Source: an uncultured Bacilli bacterium (GTDB taxonomy: Bacteria; Bacillota_I; Bacilli_A; RF39; UBA660). Taken from it: a stretch of DNA of 35,421 nucleotides. The position numbers and the translations under genes were made by a program. Of the stretch, positions 1 through 8,958 are shown piece after piece (position 1 is the stretch's first letter; every line of letters starts with the position of its first letter). The notes beneath the pieces were generated by a model. That model was not told the DNA's origin and did no database searches. It saw only the letters and a list, made by a program, of their open reading frames with translations. The DNA lies in assembly GCA_944358795.1 (NCBI GenBank), contig CALVRW010000035.1, forward strand, positions 1 through 35,421, given 5' to 3'.

Positions 1-41
1 AAACTAAGTATTTGTCTAAAAAATAAAAACAAGAGTGAAAC

Positions 42-1003
42 TTATCTTAACCCTTGCTTTTTACTTGTATAAATTCAAGTTTACTTACAGCTTTTTTCTA
101 CCTGACGTACTTTTTCAATCTCATAATCTAATAAATTTGCTATCTCTTCCGGCGTCATATTCTTCTTTAATAATGTTTTAATAATTTCTATTTTCCCTTG
201 TTCAATTCCTTCTTTTTTCAACTCTTTCTTCTCCATTTCATGAAAGACATCATCAGGAAATCTCTCTAAAATAAAATCTTCGTTATTTAACTTTTTCTGC
301 ATCTCATATACCTCCCTTAGAAGAATACTAGTTCCGATTTTTTGTTCTATTTTTCTTCTTGAATTACTTTCAAATATCTGCATTAATGTTACAAAATCTT
401 CATCATATCTTCTACTATCAGTATAACATTTTTCTTTAAATACACCAATACTTACATCATATATTTTCAAGTCCTCAAACCGGTCAAGACCACTTTCTTC
501 TTCCTTCATCTTGGATAGATAGATTTCTTTTCCTCGTTTAAAGATATCGAAATCATTTAAATTAATTTGACATAATTCTGCTTCATAGTAATTTTTTAAC
601 ATATCACCAATATAACTCATATTTTTTCTGTCCATACTATTTGTTTTCTTTTTATTAATTTCAATATTAATTACCTTTTCTCCTACTTCAACAAAGACAT
701 CACATTCTCTTTGCTTCTCTCGGTATCGTTCTTTCTTAATTCGTCCATCTTTTAGAATAATTTCATCTTCTTTAAAATTCGTTTGTAAAATATTATTAAT
801 CATAAGTAATAATACTTGTTTATTGTTCTTTAATATATTTCTTCCAACACTATCATAAATTAAAGGAATAATAAAATCAGGATGTTCTTTACGAAATCGC
901 ATAAATGATTCTTTATCTTTGATTGCATAATAATTCATACAATCACCTCCAAGATAAACTTAACAAATAGAATAAAGATAAGCAAATGACAGTTTTGTTA
1001 AAT
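42..1003 (-). repeat. Rpn nuclease repeat unit, copy 1
   Basis: This stretch is nearly the same as 25007-25961. The similarity covers the whole nuclease gene, about 40 bases beyond its stop, and about 65 bases upstream including the ribosome binding site. Outside these limits the two loci share nothing visible. No terminal inverted repeats or target duplications were found, so it is called a dispersed repeat rather than an insertion sequence. Copy 1 carries about 20 extra bases after the stop codon (near 66-85), flanked by short TTTACTT repeats. Confidence 0.8.
81..938 (-). CDS. Rpn-family PD-(D/E)XK nuclease / putative transposase
   Basis: A 285-residue protein of the PD-(D/E)XK nuclease superfamily, in the group usually annotated as Rpn-family recombination-promoting nuclease or PDDEXK-family transposase. 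The likely active site is the stretch ECDVFVEVGEKVINIEINKK near residues 78-97, with an Asp, then Glu-x-Asn in place of the usual Glu-x-Lys, followed by lysines. The C-terminus is a charged helix ending in a small segment (TPEEIANLLDYE) that looks like a helix-turn-helix or oligomerisation motif common in this family. ATG is preceded by a strong GGAGGTGATT site. A close paralogue lies at 25026-25895. Rpn proteins are DNA endonucleases linked to horizontal transfer; here the target and role are unknown. The gene stands alone next to ftsZ and shares no operon with it. Confidence 0.8.
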   Translation of the reverse strand: MNYYAIKDKESFMRFRKEHPDFIIPLIYDSVGRNILKNNKQVLLLMINNILQTNFKEDEIILKDGRIKKERYREKQRECDVFVEVGEKVINIEINKKKTNSMDRKNMSYIGDMLKNYYEAELCQINLNDFDIFKRGKEIYLSKMKEEESGLDRFEDLKIYDVSIGVFKEKCYTDSRRYDEDFVTLMQIFESNSRRKIEQKIGTSILLREVYEMQKKLNNEDFILERFPDDVFHEMEKKELKKEGIEQGKIEIIKTLLKKNMTPEEIANLLDYEIEKVRQVEKSCK

Positions 1004-1145
1004 TTATAGGATAATTATGAAAAAAATGATAAAAGATATCATGATCACAAGTTTATTGATAGGAATCATTTATATTAGAAATTAAATTTCTCACAAAAAA
1101 ATAAAAACGGAACATTTCTAAAAAGTTTAATAAAAAAAGAATTCC

Positions 1146-2237
1146 TTAGAATCCTCTATTTTTTAAAAATGGTGGAATATCAAAATCACTATCGTCATCA
1201 TCACTTGTGATATCATCCATACCACTTGTTACTTGTGATCTAGAATAAGAATGATATTCTGGTTCACTATTTCTTACTTTGTTTCTTTCTTCATCTTCAA
1301 ATCCTGTTGCGATAACTGTAACGATAATTTCATCATTTAAGTTTTCGTTAATAACAGCTCCAAAAATGGTGTTAATATCTGTATTTGCACTTTGGCGAAT
1401 TACTTCAGCAGCTTCTTCTACTTCAAATAATGTTAAGTTAGCTCCTCCAGTTACGTTAATAATCGCATCTGTTGCTCCACTAATACTTGTTTCAAGTAAT
1501 GGACTTTCTACAGCTTGACGAGCAGCTTCTGCAGCTCTATCTTCTCCAACACCCATACCAATACCAATTAAAGCATTTCCACGGTTTTCCATAACTGTTT
1601 TAACATCGGCAAAGTCCAAATTGATTAACCCAGCTACAGCAATCAAATCAGAGATAGATTGAACTCCTCTACGAAGTACATTATCTACTTCTTTAAATGA
1701 TTCTAATAGTGGTGTTGACTTATCAATAATTTCTCTTAATCGATCATTTGGAATTACAATTAACGTATCAACATGTTTTTTTAATTGTTCCATTCCAAGT
1801 AGAGCTTGTTCCATTCTTTTCTTTCCTTCAAAAGAGAATGGTTTTGTAACAATACCAACGGTTAATGCACCTAATTCTTGTGAAATTTCAGCAATAACTG
1901 GAGCAGCACCTGTTCCAGTACCTCCACCCATTCCACAAGTAACAAACACCATATCAGCGCCTTCTAAAGCAGCTTGTATTTCTTGTTTTGATTCTAAAGC
2001 AGCATCTTTTCCAATTTCTGGATTTGCTCCTGCTCCAAGACCATTTGTAAGTTTCGCCCCAATTTGGATTTTTATATCAGCTTTTGAATTGTTTAATACT
2101 TGTAAATCAGTATTCGCAACAATAAAATCTACCCCTTTTACTCCTGATTCTATCATTCGATTAACGGCGTTGTTTCCTCCACCGCCAACTCCAATTACTT
2201 TTATTTTTGCAAGTTGATCCATTTGTAAACCAAACAT
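1146..2237 (-). CDS. ftsZ: cell division GTPase FtsZ
   Basis: Tubulin-like GTPase that polymerises into the cytokinetic Z-ring; 363 residues, slightly short for the family. Visible motifs: the N-terminal glycine-rich nucleotide loop [13 protein letters not shown], the tubulin signature [10 protein letters not shown] near residue 105, and the T7 synergy loop NLDFADV that completes the active site of the next subunit. The C-terminus carries an acidic linker of only about 45 residues followed by the conserved tail [11 protein letters not shown], which binds FtsA. ATG has a GGGAGGAAAATT ribosome site. It follows ftsA by 12 bases in one transcript. Confidence 0.98.
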   Translation of the reverse strand: MFGLQMDQLAKIKVIGVGGGGNNAVNRMIESGVKGVDFIVANTDLQVLNNSKADIKIQIGAKLTNGLGAGANPEIGKDAALESKQEIQAALEGADMVFVTCGMGGGTGTGAAPVIAEISQELGALTVGIVTKPFSFEGKKRMEQALLGMEQLKKHVDTLIVIPNDRLREIIDKSTPLLESFKEVDNVLRRGVQSISDLIAVAGLINLDFADVKTVMENRGNALIGIGMGVGEDRAAEAARQAVESPLLETSISGATDAIINVTGGANLTLFEVEEAAEVIRQSANTDINTIFGAVINENLNDEIIVTVIATGFEDEERNKVRNSEPEYHSYSRSQVTSGMDDITSDDDDSDFDIPPFLKNRGF

Positions 2238-2249
2238 AATTTTCCTCCC

Positions 2250-3506
2250 TTATTCATTAAAAAAGTATCCGAATACTTTTCCTAGCATCGATTCATTTGT
2301 TCCATAATGATCATTTTCATTTGATAAAATAGAACTGTCATCTTCACTAATCATTGTATCACGAATCCCTAGTAATTTCAATTTACTTATGTAATAAACA
2401 ATGTTTCCTACACTAGAAGAATAACGATTATTCCTTACTCCTATTAACTTCATATTCCCTACAATCGCACGTTTCCCTAGTACAGATGTAACCATTTGAG
2501 GAAAATTTGTCATATTAGAAACCCCACCAGTTACTAAGATATAATCAACTTCTCTACTCGTTAAAGCATGAATTTCTTTTCTAGCAAGCTCTAAAATTTC
2601 TTCTAAACGTGCCATCACAATTTCCGATGCTTCTAATTGATTAATCTTAATGATTGTTTTTTCATTGTTTGCTACTTCATATACTTCACTTGCTTTCGCA
2701 AATCGTTTATGAGCAAGGGCAAACTTCTCTTTGATATTCACAGCAACACTATGATTTAGTTTATAAATATAAGATAAATCATTATCAATATTCTTTCCCC
2801 CTAAACCAATCACACTATTTTTTACAATAATACCTTTATTATAGATAGAGACTGTTGTTGTTTCACTACCAATATTAATAATAGCACCTATCTTTTGATC
2901 CATATCTTTGTTTTTAAAAGCATACATATCTCCGATTCCATTAATCGAAATATCTTTTACTGAAATTCCAATTCCTTCAATTAATGATACAACAGAATAA
3001 ACATTTTTCTTTGGAACAGTTACCATAACTCCTCTTACTTCTAATAGAGAAGCAGGTAATCCAAGTGGATATTTTACAACTGATTTTCCATCAATTTTAA
3101 AATCAATTGGTAATGTTGTAACAAATTCTTCATTGGGATTTCTTTTTGAGTAAGATGCTTTCTTTAACAATATCGAAATATCGTTCCCTTCAATATGGCC
3201 AATTTCACCATCTATTGTAGGTTCTATTTTAATTGCACTAGATACTAAGTTAAAATTTGCATAATAACTAGGAACGGATGCGATCACTTGCTTGATTCGT
3301 ATCCCTAACATTGCTTCTATTTCATTCATTGCTTCCCGAAGTGATATTTTACAAGCATCTACATCAGTAATAAGCCCTTTTTTTATTCCTTTTGATTTTA
3401 CACTTGTAGCAGCAAGTAAATTAAGCTTATTTTGATATAATTCACACACAACAACCTTAATTGCGTCTGTTCCAATATCAACACTGGAATAAATCTGCTT
3501 CATCAT
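2250..3506 (-). CDS. ftsA: cell division protein FtsA
   Basis: Actin-fold ATPase that anchors FtsZ filaments to the membrane and recruits later divisome proteins; 418 residues, normal length. Visible: N-terminal phosphate-1 loop SVDIGTDAIKVVV, a second phosphate loop around GAIINIGSETTTVSIY, and the adenosine-binding VDYILVTGGVSNM. The protein ends in an amphipathic helix (SMLGKVFGYFF) that fits the family's membrane-targeting tail. Two adjacent ATG codons follow GGAGATGAT and either could serve; the first is given. The gene has its own promoter at 3531-3559 and is co-transcribed with ftsZ. Confidence 0.97.
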   Translation of the reverse strand: MMKQIYSSVDIGTDAIKVVVCELYQNKLNLLAATSVKSKGIKKGLITDVDACKISLREAMNEIEAMLGIRIKQVIASVPSYYANFNLVSSAIKIEPTIDGEIGHIEGNDISILLKKASYSKRNPNEEFVTTLPIDFKIDGKSVVKYPLGLPASLLEVRGVMVTVPKKNVYSVVSLIEGIGISVKDISINGIGDMYAFKNKDMDQKIGAIINIGSETTTVSIYNKGIIVKNSVIGLGGKNIDNDLSYIYKLNHSVAVNIKEKFALAHKRFAKASEVYEVANNEKTIIKINQLEASEIVMARLEEILELARKEIHALTSREVDYILVTGGVSNMTNFPQMVTSVLGKRAIVGNMKLIGVRNNRYSSSVGNIVYYISKLKLLGIRDTMISEDDSSILSNENDHYGTNESMLGKVFGYFFNE

Positions 3507-3530
3507 ATCATCTCCTACAATTCATTATTC

Positions 3531-3559
3531 ATTATACTATATATTTTCTAAAATGGGAA
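3531..3559 (-). promoter_or_regulatory. sigma-A-type promoter of ftsA-ftsZ
   Basis: On the minus strand TTCCCA (3554-3559), 17 bases, then TATAAT (3531-3536), about 25 bases before the ftsA start codon. It lies just after the tagD terminator, so ftsA-ftsZ can be expressed independently of the upstream wall genes. Confidence 0.7.
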
Positions 3560-3596
3560 GAGAAATTCAACAGGAAATATTATTTTATTGCATACC

Positions 3597-3649
3597 AAAA
3601 AAAGGAAAAACGACGTTTTTTTATTTTAACGTTTTCGTTTTTCCTTTTT
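3597..3649 (-). terminator. intrinsic terminator of tagD
   Basis: Inverted repeat with arms of about 14 bases (3599-3612 and 3636-3649, GGAAAAACG against CGTTTTTCC), followed on the minus strand by a T run. The upstream arm is made of the last codons of tagD. Confidence 0.75.
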
Positions 3650-4028
3650 GAATTTGGTCTTTGATATCAGTTGTAGAAATTCCCTCAGTTCTAGGTAAAT
3701 AAACAACATCACAATATTCTTTCAATTCATCAAACTTACCTTCCCAGTCATCACCCATTACAAAAGTATCAATTTGATAACGAAGAATATCTTCTTTTTT
3801 TTGATCCCAACTCGTTTCTAAAATTACTTCATCAACATATTTAATTGCTGACACAATTTCCATTCTCTCATAATCAGGTATCATACATACTTTTCCTTTT
3901 TCTAGATTAAAGTCATCACTAGAAACACCAACGATGAGATAATCACCTAACTCTTTCGCTCTTTTTAATATATTTAAATGCCCAATATGGAATAAATCAA
4001 ATGTTCCATATGTAATTACTTTTTTCAT
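3621..4028 (-). CDS. tagD: glycerol-3-phosphate cytidylyltransferase (TagD-like)
   Basis: Nucleotidyltransferase expected to convert sn-glycerol 3-phosphate and CTP to CDP-glycerol, the donor for glycerol-type teichoic acids. The 135 residues match the length of B. subtilis TagD. Visible: YGTFDLFHIGHLNILKRAK with the HIGH nucleotide-binding motif at the N-terminus, and RTEGISTTDIK near the C-terminus, the RTxGISTT signature of the family. It sits between divIB and ftsA, where Bacillus carries ylxW/ylxX/sbp. It has its own extended -10 promoter and a terminator, so it is a single-gene unit. No other teichoic acid gene is in the window, so the final polymer is unknown. Confidence 0.9.
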   Translation of the reverse strand: MKKVITYGTFDLFHIGHLNILKRAKELGDYLIVGVSSDDFNLEKGKVCMIPDYERMEIVSAIKYVDEVILETSWDQKKEDILRYQIDTFVMGDDWEGKFDELKEYCDVVYLPRTEGISTTDIKDQIQKGKTKTLK

Positions 4029-4059
4029 ACTATCCCGTTCTTTCTATTTCGTAATGCAT

Positions 4060-4068
4060 ATTATACCA
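4060..4068 (-). promoter_or_regulatory. extended -10 promoter of tagD
   Basis: TGGTATAAT on the minus strand, an extended -10 element, 31 bases before the tagD start. No good -35 is present. It follows directly on the terminator of the murG-murB-divIB unit. Confidence 0.6.
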
Positions 4069-4080
4069 CAATTTTACAAG

Positions 4081-4115
4081 AAAAAAAGTATATAAATTTA
4101 TTCTTCATATACTTT
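4081..4115 (-). terminator. intrinsic terminator after divIB
   Basis: Arms AAAGTATAT and ATATACTTT (4107-4115 and 4085-4093 on plus) with a 13-base loop, followed on the minus strand by seven Ts. The upstream arm lies in the last codons of divIB. Confidence 0.7.
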
Positions 4116-4820
4116 AAAATATTCACCTGAATCCAAATATAAAATTCCTTTTTTATTTTCAAACTTACGAACAATTTCAATATAATTATTAATATTTTCA
4201 AATTTATAAATCGTAAGATAAACATAGTTTCCATCTTGCATTGATAATAAGAAACGATTTTTATCTACATCATTTGGTTTATATTCAATTTCCGATATTC
4301 GTGCTAGAATATCAGGTTTTACTTTTCCCATCTTCTCAATTAATTCTTGATAAATTTTATCTGGTACATAGTTAATTAAAATAGGAACGTCATATTGTTT
4401 CGATACTTCTGTTTTATCTTCTAACACTGTTTTATTTGTTGGTTTATTATAAAAGAGCGGTTTATTTTCATCAATTTCGATGGTTACTTGTAGTAACCCT
4501 TTCTTTCGTACTTTCGCTCGTTCGATTAATTCACTGTTTTCTAATCGTTTTTTGATTGATAAAGAAGAATTGGTAAGACTAGATGGATACCCTTCTAATC
4601 CGGATAAACGAATCACTTCTTGATCTGTTAAATAGGTATTTCCTTTAATTAAAATTGATCGAATATTAAAATGAAAAAAATGAAAAAACAAGTAAACGAT
4701 AAGAACAAAAACGAATATCGCAAGTAAAATTCTTCCATAGCGAAGTTTTCTTCGTTTTTTCTTCGTTTTTTTTGTTGTTTTTTCTGATTGTTGTTTTTTC
4801 TTTTTTCCTTGTTTTCCCAT
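4098..4820 (-). CDS. divIB: cell division protein DivIB/FtsQ
   Basis: Bitopic divisome protein that works with FtsL/DivIC to regulate septal wall synthesis. 240 residues: a very basic cytoplasmic tail of about 28 residues, one membrane segment (about 29-50), then an extracellular POTRA domain starting at IRSILIKGNTYLTDQEV. The following beta domain contains the family's INYVPDKIYQEL region. There is no long C-terminal gamma tail, so it is slightly shorter than B. subtilis DivIB. ATG follows GGGTGAAACA. It is the last gene of murG-murB-divIB, 12 bases after murB, the same order as in Bacillus. Confidence 0.93.
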   Translation of the reverse strand: MGKQGKKKKQQSEKTTKKTKKKRRKLRYGRILLAIFVFVLIVYLFFHFFHFNIRSILIKGNTYLTDQEVIRLSGLEGYPSSLTNSSLSIKKRLENSELIERAKVRKKGLLQVTIEIDENKPLFYNKPTNKTVLEDKTEVSKQYDVPILINYVPDKIYQELIEKMGKVKPDILARISEIEYKPNDVDKNRFLLSMQDGNYVYLTIYKFENINNYIEIVRKFENKKGILYLDSGEYFKVYEE

Positions 4821-4832
4821 TGTTTCACCCTT

Positions 4833-5720
4833 CTATTCTACAAATTCTTGTTCTACTTTTAATTCGATTCCTGTTTTTTCTTTTACTACTTTTTGAACGT
4901 ATAAAATAAGTTCTTTTATTTCTTCTCCAGTCGCATCCCCGATATTAATAATAAAATTCGCATGTTTTTCACTTACCATTGCCCCACCAATTTTCGTTCC
5001 TTTTAATCCGACACTTTCGATCAGTCTTCCAGCACTATCTCCTTCTGGATTACGAAAAACACTTCCGGCAGATGGATATTCCAAAGGTTGCGAACTCACT
5101 CTTCTTTTCTTTCGATCCTGAATCACTTCCATAATCGCATCCTTAGCACCATGTTTTAATACAATATGTGCTTCTAAACAAATATAATCTGGATGCTCTT
5201 TTAAGAAACTTGTACGATAATGAAAATTCAATTCTTCATTCTTCATTTCAATTACTTCATATTCTGGTGTTAACACTTTAATACTTTTTACAATATATCC
5301 CATATCACTTAAATAGGCACCGGCATTCATGAAAACTGCACCACCAACTGTACCAGGAATCCCCGTTGCAAATTCCATTCCAGTCAGTCCAGCTAAACTA
5401 ACTTTCATTGCTAAACGCATCAAAGAATAACCAGCTCCAACAATTACTTCACGACCAATCATCTCTAAATTTTGAAATTCATCCAATTTAATAATCACAC
5501 CATGATAAGGGGCATTATTAAAAATAACATTGGACCCATTTCCTAATATTTTATATTTCATTTGATGACTTCTTACATATTTTAATACAGAAATTAATTC
5601 TTCTACATTTTTAGGTGTGATTATAAAGTCGGCTTTTCCACCAACTTTGTAAGTCGTATAGTTACTTAATATGATATCTTTTTTTACACCATTACTTACC
5701 AGTGTTTCTAGTTGTTCCAT
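4833..5720 (-). CDS. murB: UDP-N-acetylenolpyruvoylglucosamine reductase MurB
   Basis: FAD-dependent reductase that makes UDP-N-acetylmuramic acid using NADPH, in the cytosol. 295 residues, typical of the shorter type II MurB of Gram-positives. Visible: the FAD site NGSNVIFNN, GMEFATGIPGTVGGAVFMNAGAY, the Tyr-Arg-x-Ser motif in HYRTSFLK, and the proton-donating Ser in SAGSVFRNP. ATG follows AAGGGGTAAAATT. Starts 4 bases after murG. Confidence 0.97.
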   Translation of the reverse strand: MEQLETLVSNGVKKDIILSNYTTYKVGGKADFIITPKNVEELISVLKYVRSHQMKYKILGNGSNVIFNNAPYHGVIIKLDEFQNLEMIGREVIVGAGYSLMRLAMKVSLAGLTGMEFATGIPGTVGGAVFMNAGAYLSDMGYIVKSIKVLTPEYEVIEMKNEELNFHYRTSFLKEHPDYICLEAHIVLKHGAKDAIMEVIQDRKKRRVSSQPLEYPSAGSVFRNPEGDSAGRLIESVGLKGTKIGGAMVSEKHANFIINIGDATGEEIKELILYVQKVVKEKTGIELKVEQEFVE

Positions 5721-5724
5721 AATT

Positions 5725-6807
5725 TTACCCCTTACTTATCAATGCCTTGATTTCTCTATAAATTACTTCGGCACTATCTGGTTTTCCTAAACGACGTAAA
5801 TTTGTTCTCATCTGTCTTATTTTATGGTCATCATGAATTAAGGCATCAATTTCTCTTACTAATTTATCACCATGTAATTCTTTTTCTTCTACTAAGATAG
5901 CAGCATCTACTTTTACTAAATCCATCGCATTTTTATATTGATGATTGTTTGGTACATATGGACTTGGTACTAAAATACTAGGCAGTTCTAATGCGATAAT
6001 TTCACTAATCGTACTAGCACCAGCTCTTGTTACCATCACATCCGTTTTTTTCATCACTCTTGGTAAATTTTCAACATAAGGAACAACCTTAATATTACTT
6101 GGAAATGATTGATCTTTTATATTTTCATAATCACTGCGACCAGTAATAAATAAAACATCGTATTCCTTATTTTTAAATAAAGACATCATTTTACACAAAA
6201 TTTCATTCATTTTACTAGAACCAAGTGACCCCATCACAAAAAGAACTAATTTTTTCTTTGGATCTAATCCTAATTCTACTTTATTGATTGCTGGTGCATT
6301 TAGTGCACTTTCTCCACAAGGATTTCCCGTAAATACCGTTTTTTCTTTTGGAAATTCTTTCATCGTTGACTCTAAAGAAATCCCAATTTTATCAACAATC
6401 TTACTTAAATATAGATTGGATGCACCGGGAACACTATTTTGCTCATGAATAAAGGTTTTAACCCCAAGCTTATGAGCAGCACGAATGACAGGGGCTGTTA
6501 CGTATCCCCCAACTCCAATTACAATATCAGGTTGAAATTCTTGTATTAATTTCTTACATTTCTTATAACTTTTCATAAGACAACGAACTGTTTTAACATT
6601 CTTATGTAATGCTTTACGATAGAATCCATACATTTCAATTGCTTCAAATGGAATACCAGCAGCTGGAACAATATCTTTTTCCATACGATTATGTGTTCCA
6701 ATATATAAAAATTTACTATCTGGTTCTTTTTCTTTTATTTTATTGATGATTGCTAAAGCAGGATAAATATGTCCACCAGTTCCTCCTGCACTAATGATTA
6801 CTCTCAA
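5725..6807 (-). CDS. murG: UDP-GlcNAc:lipid I transferase MurG (TTG start)
   Basis: Peripheral membrane glycosyltransferase (GT28) that adds GlcNAc to lipid I to form lipid II. Visible: N-terminal GGTGGHIYPALAI, HEQNSVPGASN in the acceptor half, and the donor-site TRAGASTISEIIALELPSI followed by NNHQYKNA. An ATG at 6828 is in frame, but the ribosome site AGAGGTGATGG overlaps those first codons and sits 8 bases before TTG at 6805-6807. A TTG start gives a protein beginning MRVIISAGG, the normal MurG N-terminus (360 residues). First gene of murG-murB-divIB. Confidence 0.96.
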   Translation of the reverse strand: MRVIISAGGTGGHIYPALAIINKIKEKEPDSKFLYIGTHNRMEKDIVPAAGIPFEAIEMYGFYRKALHKNVKTVRCLMKSYKKCKKLIQEFQPDIVIGVGGYVTAPVIRAAHKLGVKTFIHEQNSVPGASNLYLSKIVDKIGISLESTMKEFPKEKTVFTGNPCGESALNAPAINKVELGLDPKKKLVLFVMGSLGSSKMNEILCKMMSLFKNKEYDVLFITGRSDYENIKDQSFPSNIKVVPYVENLPRVMKKTDVMVTRAGASTISEIIALELPSILVPSPYVPNNHQYKNAMDLVKVDAAILVEEKELHGDKLVREIDALIHDDHKIRQMRTNLRRLGKPDSAEVIYREIKALISKG

Positions 6808-6860
6808 AACCATCACCTCTACTATCATTATATCATAATTCTATGCATTTCATTAAAATT

Positions 6861-7496
6861 TTATTTTACAACCAGACCAAATAAAGAAATCATTGCTACT
6901 GCTTGTTCTTCACTAATAATACTTCCTACTAAGGAATCAGGTGATATTTTAATCTCTTTCATTTGGCAAGTAGATAGATCAATATTTTTTAATTTTGTGT
7001 GTAAAAACTCTGATCTAGTAAAATCATTTTCTTCTAACAATACTTTTTTTAAATGAACATCATTGAAAGATGACTCCTGAAAATCACAGTTTTTCATGAT
7101 AGAATGTTCAATGGTTGCGAAATTAAAATTCGTATAACGAGCAATACAATGTTCTAAATTGATATCGCGAATGGAAGACTTACTCATATCTATACCAACT
7201 AATTTACAATCTTTCATTTCAATTGTATGAAATGTTGATGCACTAAGATCTAGATTCGATAAATCGGAGTGTTCAAATACAACATGAAGAAATTGTAAAT
7301 TACTACTATTAGAATTAGAAAAATCGACACCGATAAACTTACAATGACGAAATTCTACTCCATATAATGGCTTTGAAAACGTAATATTTTCAAATACCAT
7401 ATTTTCAATCACATCGTAATCTTCTATATCTAAAACATCGATTGGTTCTTCAAATACCGTTGGCAAAATCGGTTTTAAAATTTTATTCTGTTCCAT
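6861..7496 (-). CDS. pentapeptide-repeat protein
   Basis: 211 residues, mostly tandem five-residue units of the A(D/N)LxX type from about residue 35 to 180 (for example VDFSN, SNLDL, VGIDM, KNCDF, ENDFT), which should fold into a right-handed quadrilateral beta helix. The C-terminal helix GSIISEEQAVAMISLFGL resembles the cap seen in many YjbI-like proteins. Some pentapeptide proteins protect DNA gyrase from quinolones (Qnr, MfpA), but most have no known role and nothing here shows a gyrase link. The ATG at 7494-7496 is preferred over an upstream TTG. It has its own extended -10 promoter. Confidence 0.85.
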   Translation of the reverse strand: MEQNKILKPILPTVFEEPIDVLDIEDYDVIENMVFENITFSKPLYGVEFRHCKFIGVDFSNSNSSNLQFLHVVFEHSDLSNLDLSASTFHTIEMKDCKLVGIDMSKSSIRDINLEHCIARYTNFNFATIEHSIMKNCDFQESSFNDVHLKKVLLEENDFTRSEFLHTKLKNIDLSTCQMKEIKISPDSLVGSIISEEQAVAMISLFGLVVK

Positions 7497-7519
7497 CAAT
7501 CATCCCTACTTTCTTTCCT

Positions 7520-7528
7520 ATTATAGCA
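7520..7528 (-). promoter_or_regulatory. extended -10 promoter of the pentapeptide gene
   Basis: TGCTATAAT on the minus strand, 24 bases before the start codon, with no clear -35. Confidence 0.6.
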
Positions 7529-7551
7529 CGTATCTTATTTTTTTTACCAAC

Positions 7552-7576
7552 AAAAAAAGTGCATTAGCACTTTTTT
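7552..7576 (-). terminator. intrinsic terminator of the sufU unit
   Basis: AAAAAAGTGC, loop TAAT, GCACTTTTTT on the minus strand, one base after the stop codon of the 7578-8012 gene. A T run follows. Confidence 0.85.
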
Positions 7577-7577
7577 C

Positions 7578-8012
7578 TTAACGTTTTAATTGATAAGTTT
7601 TACCGTGTTCCATTTCTCCTCTAGCTTTATATGTTTGATATAAATCGTAAATATATACAATATCTTTTTTATCTAAAGCTTCATAATCAATTTCTTTTGC
7701 AAATCCAAGAACTGAATCATTTTCTTTTAAATCACTACGATATGGTTGATAAGCATTTACCATATAAGTATCACTAAGTGGAACTAAAAACTCTCCTTCT
7801 TTTACAGAAAAAGCTTCAGAAAAGGCAAAATTATCAATAAGATCGTGAAAGTAAGTGTCACCAGAGCGTCTCACTACTTCACTTGCTAATTCATAAGCAT
7901 TTGCTTCATCTGGTGTCATAATGTCTAATACATTACTATACATATATTTTCCAACTACAACATTTCCTTGTTTTAACTCTTCAATCATTTTCTTTTTTCT
8001 TCTTAAATCCAT
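7578..8012 (-). CDS. hypothetical protein coupled to sufU
   Basis: 144 residues, not recognised. No signal peptide, membrane segment or known motif; mixed charged composition with a basic N-terminus (MDLRRKKKMIEELK) and several aromatic residues (KDIVYIYDLYQTYKAR). The open frame extends upstream into sufU, but the start is most likely ATG 8010-8012: its A is shared with the sufU stop (TAATG) and a GGAGATG site lies at the right distance, so translation should be coupled. Conserved coupling to sufU would suggest a link to Fe-S or sulfur metabolism, but that is inference from position only. Confidence 0.75.
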   Translation of the reverse strand: MDLRRKKKMIEELKQGNVVVGKYMYSNVLDIMTPDEANAYELASEVVRRSGDTYFHDLIDNFAFSEAFSVKEGEFLVPLSDTYMVNAYQPYRSDLKENDSVLGFAKEIDYEALDKKDIVYIYDLYQTYKARGEMEHGKTYQLKR

Positions 8013-8434
8013 TATTTTTTCATCTCCAATATCTTTTCTATTCCCCACCAAGATAGTAAGGCACATTTCTTTCTATTTGGTTGTTTATAAATATCATCAT
8101 AAACAATCGCATTTTCTAGTATCTCTTCATTATATTCTTTTTCATCAATCATATTCTCAAAATTGGTACAAATTTCTTTTGCTTCTTCTACGGTCTTCCC
8201 TATCAATGTTTCAATCATAATTGAAGTAGAACTCGTACAAATCGCACAAGCTTCTCCATCAAATCGAATATCTTGAATCTTATTATCTTTTATTTTTACC
8301 ATTAAATTTACTTCATCAATACAAGATTCATTATTCATATTCTGTTTGATATAGCTTTCATCTTCAATTAATCCTTTATGAATAGGGTTTTGATAATGTT
8401 CTAATATGATACTTCTTCTAAGTCCATCATTCAT
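8012..8434 (-). CDS. sufU: Fe-S cluster assembly protein SufU
   Basis: Zinc-dependent sulfurtransferase/scaffold that receives sulfur from the cysteine desulfurase SufS. 140 residues. The conserved metal and sulfur-accepting residues are visible: Cys38 and Asp40 (ESCIDEVNL), Cys63 (GEACAICTSS) and Cys124 (RKKCALLSWW). The segment between the second and third cysteines is long, as in SufU rather than IscU. The sufS, sufB, sufC and sufD genes are not in the window. Promoter at 8457-8485. Confidence 0.9.
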   Translation of the reverse strand: MNDGLRRSIILEHYQNPIHKGLIEDESYIKQNMNNESCIDEVNLMVKIKDNKIQDIRFDGEACAICTSSTSIMIETLIGKTVEEAKEICTNFENMIDEKEYNEEILENAIVYDDIYKQPNRKKCALLSWWGIEKILEMKK

Positions 8435-8456
8435 CTAATCACCCACTTAGATTGCT

Positions 8457-8485
8457 ATTATAACGCAGAATGTTATGAAATTCAA
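8457..8485 (-). promoter_or_regulatory. sigma-A-type promoter of sufU
   Basis: TTGAAT (8480-8485), 17 bases, TATAAT (8457-8462) on the minus strand, 23 bases upstream of the start. The -35 overlaps the stop codon of the preceding gene. Confidence 0.75.
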
Positions 8486-8958
8486 CTTTCTTTTTCAAAA
8501 TGTCGATACTTTTTCACCTTTTGTTTTTCTACACCCATCTCTATTTCCAATCTTCTAACCATTTGGAAAGTTTCATCATCAAAATCAGTCCATAAATCAC
8601 GTGAAACTAAAATCCAATCTAATGGTTTTACATCATTTGTAGGATGAATAATCACACATTGGAAAATATTAGGATGTTTTAATAAATAGGTTGCGATTGC
8701 TTTTCCCATGCTTTCTTTTTTATTTTCTTTTGAATAAGATATTAGATAATCAACAATTGGAATTTCTATAAGACCTACTTGATAAAATAATTCTTTCATA
8801 CTTTCAAATTGTTCAGAATTCATTTTTATACTACTAATTAATACAAGTTGGAAAGGATATTCCTGATAAAGTTGGTTTAGCCAATTTACCCCTTTTTCTA
8901 TTTCTTCATTCTTTGGACATAATAATAAATAATCAATATTTAAAAAAATCGTATTCAA
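8482..8958 (-). CDS. HAD-fold paralogue lacking catalytic residues (TTG start)
   Basis: 158 residues that parallel the neighbouring HAD gene at 8955-9500: same opening strand, same WLNQLY helix (WLNELY next door) and same LKHPN.F..VII region (LKEHPEITSFVIL next door). The catalytic positions have changed: FLDIDGVIN reads FLNIDYLLL, so the nucleophile Asp is Asn and the following Gly is Tyr; TGTWK reads SSIKM; LDDNSD reads HPTND. It is therefore likely a non-catalytic partner or a diverging duplicate. It starts at TTG 8956-8958, overlapping the upstream TGA stop (TTGA), with GGAG 8 bases before, so it should be translationally coupled. Function unknown. Confidence 0.75.
   Translation of the reverse strand: MNTIFLNIDYLLLCPKNEEIEKGVNWLNQLYQEYPFQLVLISSIKMNSEQFESMKELFYQVGLIEIPIVDYLISYSKENKKESMGKAIATYLLKHPNIFQCVIIHPTNDVKPLDWILVSRDLWTDFDDETFQMVRRLEIEMGVEKQKVKKYRHFEKES

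Noticed and set aside
66-85. Extra 20 bases with an ACTTG/CAAGT hairpin after the first Rpn gene
   Set aside because: Looks like a small indel between TTTACTT repeats; no T run and no sign of function.
1017-1085. 22-codon plus-strand frame MKKMIKDIMITSLLIG... with a weak AGGA site
   Set aside because: Very short, in an AT-rich gap, no terminator and no known family; could be a remnant but not supported enough.
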